From the NCBI RefSeq assembly GCF_041380015.1, contig NZ_CP159978.1: a stretch of DNA of 64,000 bases; one strand, written 5' to 3'. The notes under the pieces are model-generated. The model did no database searches, had not been told where the DNA came from, and worked only from the letters and a program-made list of their open reading frames with translations. This DNA is from Buchananella felis (GTDB taxonomy: Bacteria > Actinomycetota > Actinomycetes > Actinomycetales > Actinomycetaceae). Made by a program: the position numbers and the translations under genes. Shown here one piece after another: positions 44,322 through 52,386 of this stretch (the first letter of the stretch is position 1; each line of letters begins with the position of its first letter).

Positions 44322-46079
44322 TCATTTGTGGAGGTTGCGGAGGCGAAGAGCGCCCACGAGGCCCAGAAGAAGGAATAGGGCCGCAACGAGGATGGAGACG
44401 CGGGCAGCGTCGGCGAATCCGGTGGCAAGTGCGTCGGCCGCACCGGCGCTCTGCAGCCCCAGCGGACCTGCTTCGCCCTGGGCCCGCAACTGGGCGATGG
44501 TGGTGCCGGCGCTCAGGCGGGTGGATTCGGCTAGAGCGTCTGCGCCCGCGCCGGTGAACCCGCCCGCGCTAAGAGCGGGCGCCAGGCTGAGCTTCAGGGC
44601 CGCAGAGAGCACGGCGCCGGCGAACGCGGTACCGAGCGCCGCGCCGATCTGGCGCACCGTGGACTGCGCGGCCGAGCCCTGTCCGGACAGATGCACGGGC
44701 ACGTCTCGCAGTACGGTGCCGGTCAGTTGCGCGGAGGCCAGCCCTAGCCCCAGACCGTAGGCGATCAGCGGGAGCGCGATTGCCCAGCCGGGCGTGTCCG
44801 CGCTGAGGAGCCCGGCCAACGCCAACACGCCGGCCACCTCTAGTCCTAGTCCGATCGCCACCGTGCAGGGTGCGCCGAACCGGGCGGCCAGGTGGCGGGC
44901 GGCGGCCCCGGAGAGGAAGGCGCCGAACGCCATCGCGGCCAGCACCAGGCCGGCGCCCATCACGGTGAGCCCCAGCACGTTTACCAGGTAGAGCGGCAGC
45001 ACGAAGAGCAACGCGAACTCCCCCACCGCCACCGTGGCGGCGGTGATGTTGCCCCAGGAGAACGAGGCGAGCTTGAACAGCTGCAGGTCCAGTAGTGCCG
45101 AGCGCCCCACCTTGGCGCGGTGGCGCTCCCACACCACGAAAAGCGTTAGGGCCACGGCGGAGATCGCCAGTGCGACCGCCACGATCGAGACGGCGGCGGT
45201 GGCGGGCCATGTCAAGCCCAGCAGGCTGAATTCCTTTTTGGGCACCCACCAGCCCAGCTCGGGGCCCTCGATGATCGCAAAGACCAGCGTGCCCAGCCCG
45301 ATGCCGGAAAGCAAGGAGCCGTCAACGTCCACTCCGCGCCGCTTCATGCCGCTGCGGGTTTCCGGGACTACCAGCATTGCTGCGACGACCAGCAGGACGC
45401 CCAGTGGCAGGTTGACCAGGAAGATCCACCGCCAGGACGTCCACTGGGTGAGCGCTCCGCCGGCTAGCGGGCCGATGGCGGCCGCCCCGGATATCACCGC
45501 ACCCCACACCCCGAATGCGGCGGCCCGGTAGGGACCGCGAAAGACCGCGTTCACTGTGGAGAGGGTGGAGGGCATGATGAGCGCCGCTCCCAGCGCCTGC
45601 ACGGCCCGCGAAGCGATGAGCAGATTGCCCGACGCTGCCGCAGCGGCCAGCACGCTTCCGCCCACGAACACTGCCAGCCCGGCGGTGAACATGCGCTTGC
45701 GGCCGAGCCGGTCGGCCAGGTTGCCGGTGGGCAGCAGCAGAGCGGCGAGCAGCACGGCGTAGAGGCTGTTGACCCACTGCGCCTCGGTCAGGCTCAGCCC
45801 CAGTTCCCCGATCATGGTGGGCATGGCCACGCCCACGATCGTGCCGTCCAGGACGATCAGGCCAAGACCGATCGCCAGGACCGCCAAGCCCAGCCAGTCG
45901 CGCCGCGTGGGTGGCGGCGCGCCCTCCCGGCCGGTGTGTGCGTGCCGCGAGTCCACTGGGCGGCCGACCTTGCTTGCGTGGCCTCCCGAATGGAAGGCAC
46001 GCCGGGGCGCGCCATTGGCGTGGGCGTGGACCTCTGCACCGGTAGGGGTGGACTGGCTGGGCTTATCTGGGGCAGTCAT
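44322..46079 (-). CDS. MFS drug exporter, DHA2 (EmrB/QacA) family
   Basis: 585 aa from the ATG at 46079, 2 bp after the preceding gene's stop; the frame extends upstream as a shadow. A polar N-terminal tail of about 55 residues is followed by 14 transmembrane segments. Family motifs: LDGTIVGVAMPTMIGELG (motif D1), GNLADRLGRKRMF (motif A), WRWIFLVNLPLG (motif C region). It probably exports drugs or antiseptics by proton antiport. The neighbours are a DUF2871 protein and a two-component system on the same strand, which may control it. Confidence 0.88.
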   Translation of the reverse strand: MTAPDKPSQSTPTGAEVHAHANGAPRRAFHSGGHASKVGRPVDSRHAHTGREGAPPPTRRDWLGLAVLAIGLGLIVLDGTIVGVAMPTMIGELGLSLTEAQWVNSLYAVLLAALLLPTGNLADRLGRKRMFTAGLAVFVGGSVLAAAAASGNLLIASRAVQALGAALIMPSTLSTVNAVFRGPYRAAAFGVWGAVISGAAAIGPLAGGALTQWTSWRWIFLVNLPLGVLLVVAAMLVVPETRSGMKRRGVDVDGSLLSGIGLGTLVFAIIEGPELGWWVPKKEFSLLGLTWPATAAVSIVAVALAISAVALTLFVVWERHRAKVGRSALLDLQLFKLASFSWGNITAATVAVGEFALLFVLPLYLVNVLGLTVMGAGLVLAAMAFGAFLSGAAARHLAARFGAPCTVAIGLGLEVAGVLALAGLLSADTPGWAIALPLIAYGLGLGLASAQLTGTVLRDVPVHLSGQGSAAQSTVRQIGAALGTAFAGAVLSAALKLSLAPALSAGGFTGAGADALAESTRLSAGTTIAQLRAQGEAGPLGLQSAGAADALATGFADAARVSILVAALFLLLGLVGALRLRNLHK

Positions 46080-46081
46080 GA

Positions 46082-46537
46082 TCAGACGGCGTCCTGCTGC
46101 GTCTTGGTGGGACCGGCCAGGACGGCTCGGCGCAGCGCCACAAAGAAGACCACCATTCCGGCGGCCAGCATGATGTGGCCCAGGCCCGCGATACCGGAGA
46201 TGGCCGGGCCGGACTCCTTGCCCAACACGGTCAGGCAGCCGTGGGTCAGCAACATGGAGACGGTGACAACCAGGCCGGCGTTGTATAGCCAAAAGAACCA
46301 GGAAAACAGCTTGCCGCTGCGGGAGAACGCAAAGACCTTCTCCAGGGCCAAAGCCAGTAGCAGGACGATGAACCCTAGGGTGAGCAGGTGTGTGTGGACC
46401 ACCGACAGCTGGGTGTAGCCGCCCTCGGGGAAGTCGTTGAAACGGGTGAACTCGCGGTAAAAGACGCCCCCGGCGGCGCCCAAGATCAGATAAATAAAGG
46501 CGGCGTTGAGCAGCTTCTTCATGGCGTTGTTCTGCAT
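46082..46537 (-). CDS. DUF2871 membrane protein
   Basis: 151 aa from the ATG at 46537 (AGAGGA 6 nt upstream). Four to five transmembrane helices with LGAAGGVFYREFTRF and HTHLLTLGF, the latter with two His residues near a membrane face, resembling heme-binding arrangements in short-chain oxidase-like families. DUF2871 has no known function. It is co-transcribed with the MFS exporter and follows the response regulator by 110 bp. Confidence 0.75.
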   Translation of the reverse strand: MQNNAMKKLLNAAFIYLILGAAGGVFYREFTRFNDFPEGGYTQLSVVHTHLLTLGFIVLLLALALEKVFAFSRSGKLFSWFFWLYNAGLVVTVSMLLTHGCLTVLGKESGPAISGIAGLGHIMLAAGMVVFFVALRRAVLAGPTKTQQDAV

Positions 46538-46647
46538 TGGATTCCTCTCAGGAAACTCACGGTTTGTTGACCGGTCGGTAAGGCACTGGCTCGCACTTGG
46601 GCGAAGGCCGGTGCGGCGTCGTCGGCCCAAACGAAAAAGAAAGACCG

Positions 46648-47268
46648 TCAGATCAGGCCGGTCTCCTGGGCCACGTGGACGGCGCGGGAGCGGGAATCCA
46701 CGTCAAGTTTGGCGAAAATATGCACCAGGTGGCTTTTGACGGTGGCCTCGGTGACGAACAGAGTGCGGGCGATCTCCCGGTTGGCCGCGCCGGTGGCTGC
46801 CAGGCGCAGCACCTCCACCTCCCGCGCCGTCAGCTTGGGCAGTGGGGCGCGCATTCCACGCAGCACGCGGGAGGCCAGGTCAGGAGTGAGCACAGTGTCC
46901 CCGTTGGCTGCACGGTGAACCCCGTCCACGATCACCTCCGGGGCCACTTCCTTGAGCAGATAACCGGCCGCGCCCGCCTCGATCGCGCCGAGTATTTCGG
47001 CGTCACGGTCGAACGTGGTCAGGACCAGCACGGCTGGCGCCGGGGAGAGCTGGCGCAATTGAGCCGTGGTTTGAATACCATCCATGCCGCTGCCAAGGCG
47101 CAGGTCGCACAACACCACGCTCGGGTGCAGGTGACGGGCCAGGGTTAAAGCCTCCTCCCCCGTGGCCGCTTCACCTACCACCTGCAGGTGAGGGTCTGTC
47201 TCCAAGAGCGTGCGCAGTCCACTGCGGACAATGGGGTGGTCGTCCACCAAGAGCACGGTGATGGTCAC
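46648..47268 (-). CDS. NarL/LuxR-family response regulator
   Basis: 206 aa from a GTG overlapping the kinase stop (GTGA). Receiver domain 1-120 with phosphorylation site Asp55 (VLCDLRLG), acidic pair Asp9-Asp10 and Lys in LLKEVAP. C-terminal LuxR HTH: LTAREVEVLRLAATGAANREIARTLFVTEATVKSHL. It should act with the histidine kinase encoded just upstream. Likely targets are the MFS/DUF2871 genes downstream, by proximity only. Confidence 0.92.
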   Translation of the reverse strand: MTITVLLVDDHPIVRSGLRTLLETDPHLQVVGEAATGEEALTLARHLHPSVVLCDLRLGSGMDGIQTTAQLRQLSPAPAVLVLTTFDRDAEILGAIEAGAAGYLLKEVAPEVIVDGVHRAANGDTVLTPDLASRVLRGMRAPLPKLTAREVEVLRLAATGAANREIARTLFVTEATVKSHLVHIFAKLDVDSRSRAVHVAQETGLI

Positions 47269-48641
47269 GGGGTCTCCTCTACGGTGGCGTCGGTCGCGTC
47301 GGTGGATTCGGTAGCGGCTTGGGGAGCCTCGGCAGCAAGCGGGAGGAAGATGGACAGCGCCGTGCCCTCACCGGGAGCGGTCTCGATTTCCAGGCCGCCG
47401 CCCAACTCTCGCAGGCGCGTGCGCATGAACCGCAGGCCGTAACTAGAGGAAGTAGCGGACATGCGTTCCCAAGCAGGCAGGTCAAAGCCGCGCCCGTCGT
47501 CAATGATGTCCAGGCGCACCGCGTCGCCGGCGTCGATCAGGCTGACCACCACGCGCTTGGCGCCGGAGTGCAGGCGCACGTTAGACAACGCCGACTGGGC
47601 CGTGCGCAACAAAGCAACCTCAATCTCGGTGGGCAGGATCGGCAGGGACTCATCCACGTGCAGCTGCGTCTCCAGGCTGGCCTCGTCGCGGGCACGGTCC
47701 AACATTCGCTGCAATGCGGCCGCCAGTGCGCCATTTTCCAACTCAGCAGGGGCCAGGGCGGCCACGATCCGCCGCACGTCGGCCAGGCTGCGGCCGGAAA
47801 TCTCCTCAACCTGCGCAAGAGCGCGGCTAGCGGCAGCGTCGTCCGTGCCGGACTGCGCGGTGTGGGCGATCAGGCGAATGGAAGAAAGCGCCTGAGCAAC
47901 GGTGTCGTGAATATCCCGGGAGATGCGGGTGCGTTCCGCGATGGCACCGGACTCGCGTTGAGTGCGGGCAAGCTCGTCGTGCAGCAGCGCCATCTCTTGT
48001 TGCGCCACCGTCAAGGAGTCCAGTAAGCGCTCGCGCTCGGAGGCGTCGCGCAGCAACTGCAGGTAGCCGCGCGAGATTGCGAAGGCGAAGACGCCGCCGA
48101 TCACCGGGCCCAGCGTGTGCGCGAAGCTGGCAGAGCCGTGGTGCAGGATCGGGGCGCAGACCGCGATGACTAGGACCGCCACAGAAAACGCCAGTCCCCA
48201 GGCCAGCGGCAGCAGGTGGCCGGCGAGGATCCACAACAGGAAGGCCAGCCACACGAACTCCGGCGACACCGCCACGGCCGCCAACCAGATGAACGCGAAG
48301 CCGAGCAACCACCAGGTGGCCACCTTGCGGGAGTACGGCTTGACCGGGAACACGGTGCCAGCGGTGTGCCAGGCCAGCAGTGCCAGCGCGCACAGGATCG
48401 CCACGGGCAGCGCCACCCCGGCGGCGTGGGCGCGCACGGCCCCCACCAGGGTCAACGCCGCAGCGATCACGTGCTGGCCAAGTTCCATCGCGCGCACGGT
48501 GCTGTGCGAACGGGCGGGCGCGGCCGTGGCGTGTGGCTCAGCGGGCGCGGCGGTGGCGTGTGGCTCAGCGGGCGCGGCGGTGGCGGCAAGCACCGCTGGC
48601 GCTGGGGCTGACGGAGTAGGGGTTGAGGGTGCAGAAGTCAT
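47265..48641 (-). CDS. NarL-type sensor histidine kinase
   Basis: 458 aa from the ATG at 48641 (GGGAGAG upstream). An Ala/Pro-rich N-terminus with a 10-residue repeat (AEPHATAAPA twice) precedes about five to six transmembrane segments (about 55-190). The cytoplasmic part has a HisKA_3 domain with RTRISRDIHDTVAQALSS and a HATPase domain with NVRLHSGAKR, IIDDGRGFD and GLRFMRTRL. The sensor part has no recognised input domain. Coupled to the response regulator. The frame continues upstream as a shadow of the fluc genes. Confidence 0.9.
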   Translation of the reverse strand: MTSAPSTPTPSAPAPAVLAATAAPAEPHATAAPAEPHATAAPARSHSTVRAMELGQHVIAAALTLVGAVRAHAAGVALPVAILCALALLAWHTAGTVFPVKPYSRKVATWWLLGFAFIWLAAVAVSPEFVWLAFLLWILAGHLLPLAWGLAFSVAVLVIAVCAPILHHGSASFAHTLGPVIGGVFAFAISRGYLQLLRDASERERLLDSLTVAQQEMALLHDELARTQRESGAIAERTRISRDIHDTVAQALSSIRLIAHTAQSGTDDAAASRALAQVEEISGRSLADVRRIVAALAPAELENGALAAALQRMLDRARDEASLETQLHVDESLPILPTEIEVALLRTAQSALSNVRLHSGAKRVVVSLIDAGDAVRLDIIDDGRGFDLPAWERMSATSSSYGLRFMRTRLRELGGGLEIETAPGEGTALSIFLPLAAEAPQAATESTDATDATVEETP

Positions 48642-48779
48642 GGACACTCTCCCTTCACTCGCTTTGGCGCGAATCCACACCACTAGTTCACCAGGATGGC
48701 GCGCGCCAGGCATCGCAACGATGGGCGAGGTTTCTTTCCAACTTTCGGTTGATACCCGCCGGGCCGCGATAATGGGGCC

Positions 48780-49286
48780 GTGTCCACCCCCGAACCCGGC
48801 GGCCGCGCCAAGCGCGCGCTCCCCTTCCCCGGCAGCGCCGCCCCGCCACCCGCCTGGCGCGCTTGCCTCCTGGACGCCGCGCTGGTGGCGGCCGGCGGCG
48901 GGACCGGCGCGCTGGCACGCCACCTGATGATGGCCGGTGCGCCCGACGCCCCGCTCGCCCTGTGGAGTATCAACGTGGTCGGCTCTCTGCTGCTGGGTGT
49001 GGTCACCGGTGCGGCGCTGCCCCGGCGGGCGTGCCTGACGCTGGGCACGGGCCTGCTTGGCTCCTTCACCTCCTACTCCGCCCTGGCCGCGTTCACGGCG
49101 GGCGGCGCGCTGGTTTCTGCGCTGCTTTCGGTGGTGGCCGGAGTGTTGGCGGCGGCCGCCGGAATGGCGGTGGGGGCGCGGGCACGCAGCGGCGGGGTTC
49201 CCTGCGTGCCGCAATACGGCGAGCCGCAAGACGGCCCACCGACCGCCCAGCAAGGCGGCCCTTCCCGAGACGGGGCGGCGCGATGA
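48780..49286 (+). CDS. crcB1: Fluoride channel subunit, CrcB/Fluc (first of pair)
   Basis: 168 aa. After about 30 polar residues come four helices with Fluc signatures GGGTGALARH, SINVVGSLLLG (the Asn in the pore) and LLGSFTSYSA. Fluc exports fluoride as a dual-topology dimer; two adjacent genes suggest a heterodimer. The start is a GTG only 6 nt after a GATAAT element, so the mRNA may be leaderless. Its stop overlaps the second gene (ATGA). The long tail after about 135 is low complexity. Confidence 0.87.
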   Translation: MSTPEPGGRAKRALPFPGSAAPPPAWRACLLDAALVAAGGGTGALARHLMMAGAPDAPLALWSINVVGSLLLGVVTGAALPRRACLTLGTGLLGSFTSYSALAAFTAGGALVSALLSVVAGVLAAAAGMAVGARARSGGVPCVPQYGEPQDGPPTAQQGGPSRDGAAR

Positions 49287-49771
49287 TTGCAGTGGCCGTG
49301 TTCGTTGGTGGCGCGCTGGGTGCGCTGCTGCGCCACCTAGTTTTCGCCGCCCAGCCGAGCGCACGCGCGGCCTTCCTGGTGAACGTGGCCGGTTCCTTCA
49401 CCTTGGGGGTGCTGCTCGCTACCGGGCCGGGCGAGCTGTGGCTGGCCGCGCTCGGCACCGGCGTGTTGGGCGGCTTGACCACCTTCTCCACGGTCAGCGT
49501 GATTGCCGTGCAGTTGGCCCTCTCCCCCGCGTCACCTGAGCGTCGGGCCGGGGTGGCCGACGCTCCCGCCTGCCCTGCGGAGAACACGCCTGCCCCCGTC
49601 AGTGCATTGGTGGCCGACGCCGCCTCCCGCCGCCCCAACCACGCGGCCCCTACCTCCCCTGCGCTGCAAGCGGCCGGCATTGCCAACTACGCCCGGGCGG
49701 CGGCCTTCGCGTTGGCGATGCTGGCGGCGTGCGCACTGGCCGCGTGGGCGGGCGGTGCGCTGCTGGGCTGA
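49283..49771 (+). CDS. crcB2: Fluoride channel subunit, CrcB/Fluc (second of pair)
   Basis: 162 aa from the ATG at 49283. Signatures: GGALGALLRH, VNVAGSFTLG and GVLGGLTTFSTVS, the last being the classic Fluc GGxTTFST block. An insert of about 45 Ala/Pro-rich residues (about 85-130) separates helix 3 from helix 4. Coupled with crcB1 by a 4-bp overlap; the two probably have opposite topology in one heterodimeric channel. Convergent with the restriction gene 20 bp downstream. Confidence 0.88.
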   Translation: MIAVAVFVGGALGALLRHLVFAAQPSARAAFLVNVAGSFTLGVLLATGPGELWLAALGTGVLGGLTTFSTVSVIAVQLALSPASPERRAGVADAPACPAENTPAPVSALVADAASRRPNHAAPTSPALQAAGIANYARAAAFALAMLAACALAAWAGGALLG

Positions 49772-49791
49772 CATGGCGGGCGCATCAACAG

Positions 49792-52386
49792 TCACAAGGC
49801 ATTGCTGACGGGTTGGGCAAGGGCTTTGAGGTCTTCCCACGAATCGGCACGGGCGGTGTCCTGCTCGTAGGCGATCAAGTAGCCCCAATTCTGGCCCTCG
49901 TACGTGTCCTGAGCCACCAGACGACGAACTAGGGATTCCGCTGCCCCGCGTTTGGCCTGTACTTGGGCGTCATCGCGGCCGCGCTCGGATTTTCCTTCGA
50001 TGATCCAGTACACGCCGTCTGTGTCTAGAGCAACGAAGTCTGGGAAATAACGGTCCTTAGCGTTGTAGTAGATGAATGCGTGATCCTGCGGATGCAGACG
50101 ATGCCACCACACGATGCTGGGAGAGGTGTTGAGCAACCGTGCCAGAACGTACTCCCCGGTGTAGGAATCGAATGACTCCTCAGCAAACAACGACTTAAAC
50201 CAGCCGCTGTATACCCGACCGCGCACAAACTCGTCGCGCGAGTCGACCTGATCATGGACCTCCTCACCTAGTGGCAGAGTGTAGCCCTCACACGGCATTG
50301 GTTTGGGGTGGATAGTGGGCACTTCGCGGGTGGCGCGCAGTGTCTCGGCTGTGTAGGCCCGGATGAGGTGGGTAAGCTCGTTTTGCGCCGAGGCCAAAGA
50401 CTTCACTGTCCAGCTGGTGAAGGACACGTCCTTCATGAATCTTGGTACCAGGAATGCGGCAACGTAGCGTGCGGTCTGCTCGGTCTTGGGAACCAGTTGC
50501 ATGTTCATGACCAGTTTTACCAGCGCATCCTTGGCGTCGGCGTCCTGGATGTGGACGGAGTCCACCTGGGCGCTTTCGCGGTCCTCGACACGTAGTTTCT
50601 TGCCGAGCGCGGCGATGACCTCCTTGCGCAGCAACACTTCTCCGGTAGACGTAACGCGGCGGGCCGCCTGCTCCACCTGCGCATCACTTATATCCGAGAG
50701 ATCGATCTGCGGCTGCTGCACAGTCACCTTGGTCACAGGGAAACTGTAGTTAACGTCCGCGAAGGCGGGGTTTCGTTGGATAGATACCGGCTCCCATTGT
50801 TGGGCAGGAGTCACGCCGCCCTCGGACACGGGAATAACACGCACCCCAATACCGGGTATCTGCTGGTTACCGTCCCCAGTGATCGGTGGAGTTCCTGGGG
50901 AAGTACCCAAGCCTGCAATGTCGTTACGCAAAGAACCTGGCCACGTTGTGGCTTGGCCTTCGCTTTGGTCCCTGCCACGAGTCGCGTCAGGGGCCGTGCT
51001 CTCGCGTTCAAAGGTTTGGACGGCGTGACGGATTGCGTTTTCCACGCGGGCCTTGTCACGCTCAGCAAGGGCGTCTTCTAGACCGAACTGCTCAAGCACG
51101 TGCTCGGCATTTAGCAACTCGGTGAAGGACTGGTGGGCAATGATGTCTAGCTGGTCAATCTGGCCCACGCCCGTGTGTTTCCCAAACGGCAGACGCAGAC
51201 CACGCCCCATCGTTTGCTGGGTGAGCACCTCTGATGCCATGGCGCGCAGGGTGACCACCACGGCGATGTTCTTAACGTCCCAGCCCTCTTTAAGCTTGTT
51301 CACGCTGACCACGGCAAGCACCTCAGACTCAGGGCGGTCTAGTTCGTCCAGACGCCGCTGGGTCAGCTCGTCTTCATGCTTGGAATCGACCTGCAATACG
51401 GCCTCATCCTTGCCCAGGTACTCATGAGTGCGCAGCAGGTCAGCTACCTGGGTGGCGTGCTCTACGTCGGAGCAGACAACGAACACCACCGCCTTCACCG
51501 ATGGTCTGTTTTGGCTGGCCGCATAGGTGTCGTAGTGGGCCTGCTTGATGGAGCGTAACTGTAGGGCGTCGCGCAGTTGCTGTTCCTCAGATGCCTGATC
51601 AGTGCCGTAGCCAGCTTTGCGGAAGGCCAGGACTGGGGCCTTGACGTACCTGTCTTGAATTGCCCGGTAGAGGGGGTACTCGTAGATGACGTGGTCGGTT
51701 TTCTTGTCGACCGAAGCGGTCAACCCGATCGTCGCCGCCGGGTCTAGTTCCTTTAGCGCTGCGTTGAACGCGACCGCACTGGAACCGTAGAGGTGGGACT
51801 CGTCTGCGATGACCACTAGATCATCAAGGGCTTTCAAGTAGTCGAAAAGCACTCCGGCGTTTTCGTCAAAGCGGCGAGGTTTGCGGCGCATCGCATCCAC
51901 CGAGGATCCATGCGTGTCGCCCTCAGCGTCCTTGGGTGCGATCAACTGCTGGATGTTGAATATAAACGCCAGCATTGGCACTTCCCCGCCAGAGGAGAGC
52001 GAAGCTTGGCCATTTTGCCGGGCAATCCACGCGGAGTAATCCTGCGGAGTAACCACTTCGGGAGGCACAACAGAGCCGGTGATGTAACGGTGGGTGCCGG
52101 GAGTGAAGTTCTGCACGGTCTTTGCCTGCACCGTCTTACCCGGGGTGACGATCACAACGTTACTCACCCCCTGGCGGCGCAGGTATTCCACGAACGCTGC
52201 CATCAGGTAGGTTTTGCCCACGCCGGTAGCGAGGTTGAGCACCTGCATAACCGAAGGTTCATAGGCGCCATCCAGGGTAAAGATTAGTTGGCGCAGTGCC
52301 TCCTTATTTGGGGAGCGTAGGTCGAACTCGGAACTGACCGACTCAAGCAAGTCGGAGTCAAAACCGATGTTTAGGCGTTTTGCCAT
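49792..52386 (-). CDS. res: Type III restriction endonuclease Res subunit
   Basis: 864 aa. SF2 translocase core: Walker A ATGVGKT (53-59), DESH box in VVIADESHLYGS, and motif VI region QQTMGRGLRLPFG. The C-terminal nuclease shows FPDFVALDTDGVYWIIEGKSE, a PD-(D/E)xK site, split here as FPDFVALD and IIEGKSE. Res cuts DNA only in complex with Mod. It begins on the last base of mod, so the two are coupled. The length is a little below that of classical EcoP1I/EcoP15I Res. Confidence 0.9.
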   Translation of the reverse strand: MAKRLNIGFDSDLLESVSSEFDLRSPNKEALRQLIFTLDGAYEPSVMQVLNLATGVGKTYLMAAFVEYLRRQGVSNVVIVTPGKTVQAKTVQNFTPGTHRYITGSVVPPEVVTPQDYSAWIARQNGQASLSSGGEVPMLAFIFNIQQLIAPKDAEGDTHGSSVDAMRRKPRRFDENAGVLFDYLKALDDLVVIADESHLYGSSAVAFNAALKELDPAATIGLTASVDKKTDHVIYEYPLYRAIQDRYVKAPVLAFRKAGYGTDQASEEQQLRDALQLRSIKQAHYDTYAASQNRPSVKAVVFVVCSDVEHATQVADLLRTHEYLGKDEAVLQVDSKHEDELTQRRLDELDRPESEVLAVVSVNKLKEGWDVKNIAVVVTLRAMASEVLTQQTMGRGLRLPFGKHTGVGQIDQLDIIAHQSFTELLNAEHVLEQFGLEDALAERDKARVENAIRHAVQTFERESTAPDATRGRDQSEGQATTWPGSLRNDIAGLGTSPGTPPITGDGNQQIPGIGVRVIPVSEGGVTPAQQWEPVSIQRNPAFADVNYSFPVTKVTVQQPQIDLSDISDAQVEQAARRVTSTGEVLLRKEVIAALGKKLRVEDRESAQVDSVHIQDADAKDALVKLVMNMQLVPKTEQTARYVAAFLVPRFMKDVSFTSWTVKSLASAQNELTHLIRAYTAETLRATREVPTIHPKPMPCEGYTLPLGEEVHDQVDSRDEFVRGRVYSGWFKSLFAEESFDSYTGEYVLARLLNTSPSIVWWHRLHPQDHAFIYYNAKDRYFPDFVALDTDGVYWIIEGKSERGRDDAQVQAKRGAAESLVRRLVAQDTYEGQNWGYLIAYEQDTARADSWEDLKALAQPVSNAL

